Source: Actinomycetes bacterium
GTDB taxonomy: Bacteria > Actinomycetota > Acidimicrobiia > Acidimicrobiales > Bog-793
Length of the DNA stretch: 57,432 nucleotides
Direction: 5' to 3'
Assembly: GCA_021809425.1 (NCBI GenBank)
Contig: JAKBAA010000009.1
Location: 1-57,432 of the forward strand
Of this stretch, positions 16,832 through 24,105 are shown piece after piece. Under the pieces are notes generated by a model that made no database searches, was not told the origin of the DNA, and worked only from the letters and a program-made list of their open reading frames with translations. The first letter of the stretch is position 1. Each line of letters opens with the position of its first letter. The position numbers and the translations under genes were made by a program.

Positions 16832-17542
16832 GTGGGGCCGTCCGTCTCTGCGGTGGTGGCGCGGCTGCTCGCCTCGCTGGCCGGCGTCTACGACGGCACC
16901 GAGCCGGTCGACGAGCTGACCCACGCGTTGCTCTGCGCCCGCGGCGCCCTCGAGCGGGACGCACGCCCGGCGCTCGTGGCGGCCGCCCTCCTCCACGACG
17001 TCGGTCGCTCGCCCCTCGTCCAGGCGGTGTCGCCGCGGCTCGAGCACGAGCAGGCGGGGGCCGCCTACCTTGCACCGTTGCTCGGCGACGAGGTTGCCTG
17101 GCTCGTCGGCCAGCACGTGGCCGCAAAGGCCTTTCTCGTCGCCCACGAGCCCGGCTACACGAGCCTGCTCTCCCAACAGAGCGCCGCCAGCCACGAGCGC
17201 CAGCGCGCCCGCTGCACGTCGTTTCCCCACGGCCACCGCTGGTGGCCCGACGCCCTCGTGCTCCGGCGCCTGGACGACCTGGCGAAGGACCCGAGCGCAC
17301 CCCGGCCGGAGCTCGAGCCGATCCTCGCCCACCTGTCCCCTCTCCTCGACGACACCCCGCCGGCCGGCGGCATCGGGGGCGACGGTCTGGACCGCGCGGC
17401 GCGGCGCCACCCGTCGGGCGCGCACTGTTCACCTGACGGCGCGCCCGGCGTCGAAGAGGGTTCAGATCGCCTCCCTACGCTGCCGCCCCGAAGCGAACCG
17501 CACACGCGGCCGATCCCGGCCGTACGACACCTGGAGGTGTGA
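16832..17542 (+). CDS. HD-domain protein, PhnZ / Phn-HD (TIGR03276)-like
   Basis: A 236-aa HD-superfamily protein closely resembling PhnZ, the mixed-valence di-iron oxygenase that cleaves 1-hydroxy-2-aminoethylphosphonate to glycine and phosphate. All the PhnZ metal ligands have counterparts: H31 (THAL), H55-D56 (LLHDVG), H72 (RLEHEQ), H95 (GQHVAAK) and D148 (RRLDD). The substrate-side residues Y20, E24 and K99 also match. The ends of the protein differ: about 60 C-terminal residues after the HD fold are Pro/Gly-rich, and the DNA encoding them may hold a promoter for the transporter genes. No PhnY hydroxylase is adjacent. GTG at 16832 leaves a 10-bp gap after the hydrolase gene. Confidence 0.82.
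   Translation: MGPSVSAVVARLLASLAGVYDGTEPVDELTHALLCARGALERDARPALVAAALLHDVGRSPLVQAVSPRLEHEQAGAAYLAPLLGDEVAWLVGQHVAAKAFLVAHEPGYTSLLSQQSAASHERQRARCTSFPHGHRWWPDALVLRRLDDLAKDPSAPRPELEPILAHLSPLLDDTPPAGGIGGDGLDRAARRHPSGAHCSPDGAPGVEEGSDRLPTLPPRSEPHTRPIPAVRHLEV
17427..17470 (+). promoter_or_regulatory. Possible second PHO-box-like site
   Basis: GTTCACCTGAC at 17427 and GTTCAGATCGC at 17460 are 33 bp apart, three helical repeats of the 11-bp PHO-box phase. The two intervening units are not conserved. The site lies in the 3' end of the HD gene, 70-115 bp before the binding-protein gene, where an internal promoter for the transporter would be useful. Confidence 0.3.
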
Positions 17543-18690
17543 TGAAGCGCAAGGTCCTCGCTGCGGCCACCCTGGCCGGCAGCGTCGCGTCGCTCGGGCT
17601 GGGCTACGGCGCGACCGCCACGTCGGCAGGCGCCAGCGCCCGGACGAGCTCGTCCAGCTGCTGGGCGAAGGCGACCTCGGTGGCCTCCTGCGGCGGCATG
17701 CAGGCGCTGGTCGCCGCCGCGAAGAAGGAAGGGCACCTCAACGTCATCACGCTCCCGAAGGACTGGGCGAACTACGGCACGATCATGGCCGACTTCACGA
17801 AGAAGTACGGCATCCAGATCACCGACGCCAACCCCGACGGGTCGAGCCAGGACGAGCTCAACGCCATCGCCCAGCTGAAGGGGCAGAGCCGGGCACCCGA
17901 CGTGCTCGACATGGGGACGGCCTTCGCCGTGAAGGGCGACCAGAGCCACCTGCTCGCCCCCTACCGCGTGCAGACGTGGGCCAACATCCCCTCCTCGGCC
18001 AAGGCCAGCGACGCCACCTGGTACGCCGACTACGGCGGCTACGTGGCGATCGGCTACGACCCGAAGCGGGTCAAGGTCCCGCCGACGTCGTTCAAGGACC
18101 TCCTGAAGCCGATGTACAAGAACATGGTCGCCATCAACGGCAACCCGACCCAGGCCGGGGCGGCGTTCGCCGCCGTCTACGCGGCAGCCCTGGCGAACGG
18201 CGGGTCGTTCTCCAACATCGAGCCGGGCATCGCCTACTTCGCCAAGCTGCACGCCGAGGGGAACTTCGTCCCGGTGACCGGCAGCGGCTCGACCGTCGCG
18301 AGCGGCCAGACCCCGATCCTCATCTGGTGGGACTACCTGCTCGCCTCCGAGGTCGGCCCGTCGGTCCCGGGGTTCAAGATCGTCATCCCCTCCGACGCCC
18401 ACTACGCGGCCTACTACGACCAGGCGATCAGCGCCACTGCCCCCGACCCGGCGGCTGCCCGGCTGTGGGAGGAGTACCTGTACTCGACGACCGGCCAGAA
18501 CCTCTGGCTCGAGGGCAAGGCGCGCCCGATCGAGCTGCCGAGCCTCGTGTCGGGCAGCACGGTGAACGCCGCCGCCTACAAGGCCCTCCCGCCGGTCGAC
18601 GGCGCCGCCAAGCTCACCTTCCCCTCGACGGCCCAGACGGCGGCAGCCGAGACGCTGCTCGCCCAGCAATGGGCCTCGAAGGTCGGCTGA
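17542..18690 (+). CDS. ABC transporter substrate-binding protein, phosphonate (PhnS-like)
   Basis: A 382-aa exported binding protein. Residues 1-30 form a signal peptide (MKRKVLAAATLAG, then a hydrophobic core) ending near the Ala/Ser-rich AGASA region. There is no lipobox Cys at the cleavage site; nearby Cys residues are further on. The mature part is an iron/spermidine-type type-2 binding fold (AAKKEGHLNVITLPKDWANYG; PDVLDMGTAFA). Given the catabolic genes upstream and the two permeases and ATPase downstream, 2-aminoethylphosphonate or a related phosphonate is the likely ligand. The ATG shares its A with the upstream stop; GGAGG is four bases upstream. Confidence 0.84.
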   Translation: MKRKVLAAATLAGSVASLGLGYGATATSAGASARTSSSSCWAKATSVASCGGMQALVAAAKKEGHLNVITLPKDWANYGTIMADFTKKYGIQITDANPDGSSQDELNAIAQLKGQSRAPDVLDMGTAFAVKGDQSHLLAPYRVQTWANIPSSAKASDATWYADYGGYVAIGYDPKRVKVPPTSFKDLLKPMYKNMVAINGNPTQAGAAFAAVYAAALANGGSFSNIEPGIAYFAKLHAEGNFVPVTGSGSTVASGQTPILIWWDYLLASEVGPSVPGFKIVIPSDAHYAAYYDQAISATAPDPAAARLWEEYLYSTTGQNLWLEGKARPIELPSLVSGSTVNAAAYKALPPVDGAAKLTFPSTAQTAAAETLLAQQWASKVG

Positions 18691-18706
18691 GCACCTCGCA
18701 CGACCG

Positions 18707-19663
18707 GTGATCGGCGACACGACCACCGCCGCGACCGCCGTCGCCCCCGCTGCCGCCACGCTGGCCGGCGGCGGGGGCGACGCGGCGCGTGGCGCCGGGC
18801 TCCTGCGGGCACGGCGCCGACGCCGGGGGCTGCGGGCGCTGCCCGTGCTGCCCTTTGCCGCCTACCTCGGGGTGTTCCTCGTGGTGCCGGCGATCGCCGT
18901 CGTGGTCGGCGCCTTCGAGAGCCCGGCCGGGCGGCCGACGCTCGCCAACCTGCACATCGCCGCCACCGGCACGTACCGACAGGGGTTCGTCACGAGCCTC
19001 GAGCTGTCGCTCATCACCTCGCTCGTCCCCGCCGCCGTCGGGGCCGTGGTCGCCTACGCCATCCACGTGGGCCGTCCGACCTCCCTGCTGCGGCGCGTCA
19101 CGGTGACGGCGGCGGGGGTGTTCTCCCAGTTCGGCGGGGTCCCGCTGGCGTTCCTCTTCATCGCCTCCCTCGGCACCACCGGGCTCGCGACGAACTGGCT
19201 CGCCGACGTCGGCATCCACCTCGACGCCCTCGGCTTCAACCTGTACTCGATGAGCGGCGTCGCCGTGGTCTACCCGTACTTCCAGATCCCGCTCATGGTG
19301 CTCGTCCTCCTCCCCGGCCTCGAGGCGCTCCGCCCCGACTGGCGCGAGGCGGCGAGCAACCTCGGCGCCTCGAGCCGCCAGTACTGGCGCTACGTTGCGG
19401 CGCCTGCGCTCGCGCCGGCCTTCCTCGGCGCCACCCTGCTGCTCTTCGGGTTCGCCTTCGCCGCCTACGCCACCGCCGACGCGCTGACGAGCGGCAGCCT
19501 TCCGTTGACGGCGATCCAGATCGGCTCGTTCCTCAACGGCAACGTCATCGCCGGCCAGCAGAACGTCGGCAACGCGCTGGCGCTCGGCATGCTCGTCGTC
19601 GTGGGCGCCGTGATGGCCCTCTACCTGGTGCTCCAGCGAAGGGCGTCGCGATGGCTGCGGTGA
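18707..19663 (+). CDS. ABC transporter permease (PhnU-like)
   Basis: A 318-aa integral membrane protein with about six helices and the binding-protein-dependent permease EAA loop (DWREAASNLGASSRQYWRYV), which docks on the ATPase. A 45-residue Ala/Arg-rich cytoplasmic N-terminus precedes the first helix (VLPFAAYLGVFLVVPAIAVV). Start at GTG 18707, 16 bp after the binding-protein gene. The 3' end overlaps the second permease by 13 bp. Import of phosphonate is inferred from the operon. Confidence 0.87.
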   Translation: MIGDTTTAATAVAPAAATLAGGGGDAARGAGLLRARRRRRGLRALPVLPFAAYLGVFLVVPAIAVVVGAFESPAGRPTLANLHIAATGTYRQGFVTSLELSLITSLVPAAVGAVVAYAIHVGRPTSLLRRVTVTAAGVFSQFGGVPLAFLFIASLGTTGLATNWLADVGIHLDALGFNLYSMSGVAVVYPYFQIPLMVLVLLPGLEALRPDWREAASNLGASSRQYWRYVAAPALAPAFLGATLLLFGFAFAAYATADALTSGSLPLTAIQIGSFLNGNVIAGQQNVGNALALGMLVVVGAVMALYLVLQRRASRWLR

Positions 19664-20532
19664 CCGGCCTCGGTGGCATCGGTGGCGTCGCCCCGCCCGC
19701 GGCACGGCTGCGGGCGCGGCGCGGCCTCGGCCGGGGGCGCTGGCGTGAGCTGCGCTGGTGGCGCCTCGCCGTGCTCGTGGTCGTCGGGGCCTACTTCCTC
19801 GTGCCCCTGTACGCCGCGCTGCGCTTCAGCTTCTCGACCACCACCGGTGGCTGGTCCGTGTCGGCCTGGACGAGCCTGCCGGCGGCCCAGGGCTTCGGGC
19901 CCGCCTTCTTGCTGTCCCTCCGCCTCGCCCTCGTCGCCACCGTGCTGACCGTGCTCCTCGTCGTACCGGCCGGGCTGGTCGTCCACCTGCGCCTTCCTCG
20001 CCTCCGGGCGGTGATGGACGTCGCCACCACGCTGCCGATCGTGATCCCGCCGATCGTGCTCATCCTCGGGCTGCTCGCCGCGGCGCCGCCGTGGCTGAAG
20101 GCGACGCCGTACCTGCTGGCGCTCGAGTACGCCGTGCTCGGCTTCCCCTTCGTCTACCGGTCCCTCGACGCCGGACTGCGGGCGATCGACCACGCCACCC
20201 TCGTCGACGCCTCGCGCTCGCTCGGTGGAGGCTGGATGGTGACGTTCGCCCGCGTGCTGCTGCCGAACCTGCGGACGGCGATCCTGTCCGGCACCGTCCT
20301 GTGCGTGGCCCTCGCCTTCGGCGAGTTCACCATGGCGAGCCTCGACCAGTACCAGACGTTCCCGGTGTGGATCGTCAACTTCGACCAGTCCAACAGCCCA
20401 CAGACCTCGGTCGCTGCCTCCATCGCCGCCCTCGGGGTGACCTGGATCCTGCTGCTCGGCCTCTCGCTGCTCGGCGGCGGCCGGAAGCGCCGGCCGCGCC
20501 AGACCGACGACGCAGGAGGAGCGACCCCGTGA
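19651..20532 (+). CDS. ABC transporter permease (PhnV-like)
   Basis: The 293-aa second permease of the importer. It has six predicted helices, including VLVVVGAYFLVPLYAALRFS and LPIVIPPIVLILGLLAAAP. The EAA-like docking loop reads DASRSLGGGWMVTFARVLLP. It would pair with the preceding permease as a heterodimeric channel. The stop overlaps the ATPase start (GTGA). Confidence 0.87.
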   Translation: MAAVTGLGGIGGVAPPAARLRARRGLGRGRWRELRWWRLAVLVVVGAYFLVPLYAALRFSFSTTTGGWSVSAWTSLPAAQGFGPAFLLSLRLALVATVLTVLLVVPAGLVVHLRLPRLRAVMDVATTLPIVIPPIVLILGLLAAAPPWLKATPYLLALEYAVLGFPFVYRSLDAGLRAIDHATLVDASRSLGGGWMVTFARVLLPNLRTAILSGTVLCVALAFGEFTMASLDQYQTFPVWIVNFDQSNSPQTSVAASIAALGVTWILLLGLSLLGGGRKRRPRQTDDAGGATP

Positions 20533-21635
20533 CGATGGTCGGACGGACCCTTGGCCGCATGGAGGCGACCGCCCTCCCCCACGGCGGCAACGGCGGCACC
20601 ACCGTCGAGCTGCTCGGCCTGTCACGCGCCTACGGGTCGCTCCGGGCGCTCGACGGGCTGGACCTGCGCCTCGAGCCGGGCGAGCTCGTGGCCCTGCTCG
20701 GACCTTCCGGCTGCGGCAAGACGACGGCGCTGCGCATCGTGGCCGGCTTCGAGGCGCCGGACACCGGCCGGGTGCTGCTCGACGGCGACGACACCGTGGC
20801 CCTGCCGCCGCAGCGGCGCAACATGGGCATGGTGTTCCAGGGCTACAGCCTGTTCCCGACGATGACCGCCGAGGACAACGTGGCCTTCGGGCTCCGCCTG
20901 CGCAAGGTGTCCCGCACCGAGCGGCGGCGGCGCGCCCGCGAGCTGCTCGAGCTGGTCGGCCTCGAGCACCACGGCGCCCACTTCCCCCACCAGCTCTCGG
21001 GCGGCCAGCAGCAGCGGGTGGCCCTCGCACGGGCGCTCGCCGTCGAGCCGCGGGTCCTGCTGCTCGACGAGCCGCTGTCGGCGCTCGACGCCAAGGTGCG
21101 CGTCCAGCTGCGCGAGCACATCCGCGCCCTGCAGCAGCGGGTCGGGATCACGACGCTGTTCGTCACCCACGACCAGGAGGAGGCGATGTCGATGGCCGAC
21201 CGCGTCGGGGTCATGCGCGCCGGCCGGCTCGAGCAGATCGCCCCGCCCCCCGAGCTGTACGCCCACCCGGCGACCGCCTTCGTCGCCCAGTTCGTCGGCA
21301 CGATGAACCGGGTCCCGGTCGAGCGCCGCGGCGACCACGTGCACCTGCTCGGCCGCCGCGCCCGGGTCCGCCCCGGGTCGACCGTGGCGGGGTCGGCGCC
21401 CGCCGTGGCGCTCGTCCGCCCGGAGGGGCTCGCCCTCACCCCCGACCGTCACGGCGAGGGGATCGTCACGGCGATGACCTTCCTCGGCTACGTCACCCGC
21501 CTGGAGATCCTCGTGTCGGCCGAGCTCGCCTTGAAGGTCGACCGACCGAGCGTCGAGACGGGCGGCATCGCCGTCGGCGACGCCGTGCGCGTCGAGCTCG
21601 TCGACGACGACGTCCTGCTCACGGCTGCCGACTAG
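20529..21635 (+). CDS. ABC transporter ATP-binding protein (PhnT-like)
   Basis: A 368-aa ATPase with the full motif set: Walker A GPSGCGKTT, Q loop VFQGYSLFP, signature LSGGQQQRVALARAL, Walker B LLLDEPLSALD and switch His in FVTHDQEE. The C-terminal 110 residues are a TOBE-type regulatory domain (VALVRPEGLAL, LGYVTRLEILV), typical of the spermidine/iron/phosphonate importer subclass. GTG at 20529 overlaps the permease stop, with GGAGG upstream; ATG at 20535 is possible. It ends the phosphonate operon, since a repeat-bearing spacer follows. Confidence 0.9.
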   Translation: MTMVGRTLGRMEATALPHGGNGGTTVELLGLSRAYGSLRALDGLDLRLEPGELVALLGPSGCGKTTALRIVAGFEAPDTGRVLLDGDDTVALPPQRRNMGMVFQGYSLFPTMTAEDNVAFGLRLRKVSRTERRRRARELLELVGLEHHGAHFPHQLSGGQQQRVALARALAVEPRVLLLDEPLSALDAKVRVQLREHIRALQQRVGITTLFVTHDQEEAMSMADRVGVMRAGRLEQIAPPPELYAHPATAFVAQFVGTMNRVPVERRGDHVHLLGRRARVRPGSTVAGSAPAVALVRPEGLALTPDRHGEGIVTAMTFLGYVTRLEILVSAELALKVDRPSVETGGIAVGDAVRVELVDDDVLLTAAD

Positions 21636-21673
21636 GCGGATCGGCCGCGCCGGAGGGCCACCGGCGCCCCGCT

Positions 21674-21733
21674 GCCCGAGGTGGCGGCGCCCGAGGTGGC
21701 GGCGCCCAAGGTGGCGGTGCCCGAGGTGGCGGC
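21674..21733. repeat. 15-bp tandem repeat, four copies
   Basis: Four copies of gcccgaggtggcggc (one with two changes), starting 38 bp after the stop of the ABC ATPase gene, in the spacer before the cis-prenyltransferase gene. The rest of the 245-bp spacer shows no gene. Confidence 0.85.
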
Positions 21734-21880
21734 GCCCGAGCGCGGCCCGCTCGCTGGCGGCCCGGCGAGGCGAGCGCGAGACGGCTGACGGCAGCGGCCG
21801 ACCTGCCCTGCTCGCCCTGGACCTGCGTGGTGCGCGATCATCCATTCGCCAACCGACGCCGCGACCGGGGAGTCGAACGG

Positions 21881-22651
21881 GTGCCAGCAGCGAGCGCCTT
21901 CTACCGCTACTACGAGCGACGGCTCGCCCGGTCCCTCCCACCGGCCTCCCTGCCCGGCCACGTCGGGGTCATCGTCGACGGCCATCGCCGCTTCGCCCGG
22001 ACCGAGGGCTACGCCGACTTCACCGAGAGCTACCGGGTCGGCATGGCCAAGCTCGAGGAGCTGCTCGGCTGGTGCGCCGAGCTGGGCATCCAGGCAGTCA
22101 CGGCCTGGGTGCTGTCGACCGACAACCTCCGCCGGCCGCCTGCCGAGCTGGAGCCGTACTACGCCATCCTCGAGGAGCTGTTCGCCCGCCTCCCCGACCT
22201 GGCCCGCCGGCTCGGGTTCAGCATCGGGGTGAGCGGCAGCCTCGACCTGCTCCCGACGAGCCTCGTCCAGGCGGCCAAGCAGGCGGAGCGCCGCGACCCC
22301 GAGGCGCGCCTGCAGGTCAACATCGCCCTCTGCTACGGCGGCCGCCAGGAGATCGTCGACGCCTGCCGCTGGCTCGTCGCCGACCTCCTCGAGGCCGGGG
22401 TGGCGCCGGCCGACCTCCCGATGGCGATCGACGCCGACGGGATCGCCGAGCACCTCTACGCCGCCGACCTTCCCGACGCCGACCTCGTCATCCGCACGAG
22501 CGGTGAGTCCCGCCTGTCGGGCTTCCTCATGTGGCAGTCGGCCTATGCCGAGTGCGTGTTCGTCGACCCGTACTGGCCGGCCTTCCGCAAGACCGACCTC
22601 CTGCGCGCCCTTCGCGACTACGCCCGCCGGGAGCGTCGCTTCGGCGCCTGA
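21881..22651 (+). CDS. Short cis-prenyltransferase ((Z)-farnesyl/undecaprenyl diphosphate synthase family)
   Basis: A 256-aa member of the UPP synthase family, which condenses isopentenyl diphosphate units with cis geometry. The catalytic Asp is kept (D33), but the family motif DGNRRWA reads DGHRRFA here. Other signatures are present: VLSTDNLRRP, NIALCYGGRQEIVDA and VIRTSGESRLSGFLMWQSAYAE. The N-terminus FYRYYERRL matches the short-chain (Z)-FPP synthase group of actinobacteria (Rv1086 type), so a C15 product is plausible. GTG at 21881 was chosen on that match; in-frame GTGs further up add a basic leader without homology. Confidence 0.86.
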   Translation: MPAASAFYRYYERRLARSLPPASLPGHVGVIVDGHRRFARTEGYADFTESYRVGMAKLEELLGWCAELGIQAVTAWVLSTDNLRRPPAELEPYYAILEELFARLPDLARRLGFSIGVSGSLDLLPTSLVQAAKQAERRDPEARLQVNIALCYGGRQEIVDACRWLVADLLEAGVAPADLPMAIDADGIAEHLYAADLPDADLVIRTSGESRLSGFLMWQSAYAECVFVDPYWPAFRKTDLLRALRDYARRERRFGA

Positions 22652-22724
22652 GCCGGGTTCGCCGGGAGCCGCACGGCACGAGGCGGCGCTCCCGGGAATT
22701 GCGGGGGTGAACCCCTCCCGCGCC

Positions 22725-22775
22725 GCTCGCTCCCGCTGTCCCCGAGGACGGCGCCCGGATAGCCTCGGAGCGAGC
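22725..22775 (+). promoter_or_regulatory. Structured leader element before the flavoprotein cluster
   Basis: A 9-bp perfect inverted repeat, gctcgctcc at 22725-22733 and ggagcgagc at 22767-22775, encloses alternative arms ccgagg and cctcgg that overlap the distal part. Two mutually exclusive helices are thus possible 25 nt before the leader ORF. A further hairpin-like segment, gcgggggtgaacccctcccgc, lies just upstream (22701-22721). I could not match this to a known riboswitch class. The 335-bp gap 22652-22986 holds no ordinary gene. Confidence 0.35.
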
Positions 22776-22798
22776 CGACCGGGGAAGGGGGGATCGCC

Positions 22799-22816
22799 AT
22801 GCCGCAGTGCCGCTGA
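22799..22816 (+). CDS. Five-codon leader ORF with a Cys codon (MPQCR)
   Basis: A tiny ORF, Met-Pro-Gln-Cys-Arg-stop, behind a strong purine-rich ribosome site (ggggaaggggggatcgcc). Its stop codon abuts a hairpin. Short Cys-containing leader peptides precede sulfur-assimilation operons in actinobacteria, and they attenuate transcription or translation according to cysteinyl-tRNA supply. That reading is inference; the sequence shows only the ORF, the ribosome site and the hairpin. Confidence 0.4.
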   Translation: MPQCR

Positions 22817-22860
22817 GCCGGCGATCGTGCCACCCGGTCGGGTGCGCCAACGTCGCCGGC
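22817..22860 (+). terminator. Hairpin directly after the leader ORF (possible attenuator)
   Basis: An outer 8-bp stem, GCCGGCGA at 22817-22824 with TCGCCGGC at 22853-22860, encloses an inner 5-bp stem CACCC/GGGTG (22831-22844). It begins at the base after the leader stop. There is no U-tract, so it could be an attenuator of the GC-rich actinobacterial type or a translational switch. Confidence 0.4.
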
Positions 22861-22986
22861 CTGAGCGCCGCCCCAACGTCGCCCCATCGGGCCGAGGCGG
22901 CCGCCCTGGGCCGGCGGAGCCACGCCTGACCCGTCGCGCCCCGAGCGCGCCTGTCCCCCCGGTCCAACCTGCGACAAGGAGCCCCA

Positions 22987-24105
22987 GTGCACCCATCCAT
23001 CGACGCGCTCGAGCGCGTCCTCGACGAGGTCGTCCGCCCCGACGCCGACAAGGTCGACGCCGAGGCGGTCTTCCCCCGCCCGGCGATCGCGGCGCTCGGC
23101 GAGGCCGGCCTGCTCGGCCTGACCGTTGCCGGGTCCCACGGCGGGGGCGGGGGGGACCTGGGCGACGCGGCCGAGGTCGTCCGGCGCCTCGCCGGCGCCT
23201 GCGGCTCGACGGCGATGGTCGTCCTGATGCACTATGCCGCCACCGCCGCCTTCGAGGCGGCCGGGTCGGACGAGCGGCGGAGGGCGATCGCCCGCGGCGA
23301 CGAGCTCGTGACGCTGGCCTTCTCCGAGCGCGGCTCGCGCAGCCACTTCTGGGCGCCGCTCGGCACGGCGGTGGCGATCGAGCGTGGGGTGCGGCTGGAC
23401 GCCCGAAAGAGCTGGGTGACCGCCGCCGGGGAGGCGACGACGTACGTCTGGTCCAGCCGACCGGTCGGCACGGCCGGGCCGATGACCCTCTGGGAGGTCC
23501 CGGCGGCCACCCCCGGGATCTCGGCACCGGGGGCCTTCGACGGGCTCGGGCTGCGCGGCAACCGGTCGGCGCCGATCGCCGCCGACGGTGCGGTCGTCCC
23601 GGCCTCGGCGCGCCTCGGCGAGGACGGCGGCGGGCTCGACCTGGCGCTGGCGGCCGTGCTGCCGACGTTCCTCGTCCTGAGCGCCGCCTTCAGCGTCGGC
23701 CTGATGGAGGCGGTGACCGGGGAGACGGGGACCCACCTCGTCACCAGCCGCCTCGAGCACCTCGACGAGCGCCTCGTCGACCAGCCGCTGCAACGGGTCG
23801 ACCACGCCCGGATGCGGGTGGCGACCGACCAGGCGGCCGCCCTGCTCGCCGACACCCTGGCGGCGCTCGCCGCCGGCCGCCCGGAGGCGATGCTGCGGGT
23901 GCTCGAGGTGAAGGCGGCGGCCGGCGAGGCGGCCGTGGCGGTGACCGACCTCGCCATGAAGGTGTGCGGCGGTGCGGCCTTCCGCCGGGAGCTCGGCGTC
24001 GAGCGGCGCTTTCGCGACGCCCGTGCCGCACGGGTGATGGCCCCGACGACCGATGCCCTGCTCGACTTCGTCGGCCGGGCCATCAACGGGATGCCGCTGT
24101 GGTGA
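22987..24105 (+). CDS. Acyl-CoA-dehydrogenase-fold flavoprotein
   Basis: A 372-aa protein of the acyl-CoA dehydrogenase superfamily. Segments in order: the N-terminal helical domain (FPRPAIAALGEAGLLGLTV), the FAD-contacting middle strand region (LVTLAFSERGSRSHFWAP, then KSWVTAAGEATTYVW), and the C-terminal helical bundle ending KVCGGAAFRRELGVERRFRD. The usual catalytic Glu of the dehydrogenases is not evident. Members of this fold also include flavin monooxygenases of sulfur scavenging (DszC, SfnB), which fits the context. AAGGAG precedes the GTG start. The stop overlaps the next gene (GTGA). Confidence 0.83.
   Translation: MHPSIDALERVLDEVVRPDADKVDAEAVFPRPAIAALGEAGLLGLTVAGSHGGGGGDLGDAAEVVRRLAGACGSTAMVVLMHYAATAAFEAAGSDERRRAIARGDELVTLAFSERGSRSHFWAPLGTAVAIERGVRLDARKSWVTAAGEATTYVWSSRPVGTAGPMTLWEVPAATPGISAPGAFDGLGLRGNRSAPIAADGAVVPASARLGEDGGGLDLALAAVLPTFLVLSAAFSVGLMEAVTGETGTHLVTSRLEHLDERLVDQPLQRVDHARMRVATDQAAALLADTLAALAAGRPEAMLRVLEVKAAAGEAAVAVTDLAMKVCGGAAFRRELGVERRFRDARAARVMAPTTDALLDFVGRAINGMPLW

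Noticed and set aside
13350..21635. C-P lyase pathway (phnGHIJKLM)
   Set aside because: None of the C-P lyase core genes is present; the operon has the hydrolase and HD-oxygenase types instead.
22652..22986. SAM-IV or S-box riboswitch upstream of the flavoprotein cluster
   Set aside because: The conserved core sequences of those classes are not visible; only inverted repeats and the leader ORF are.
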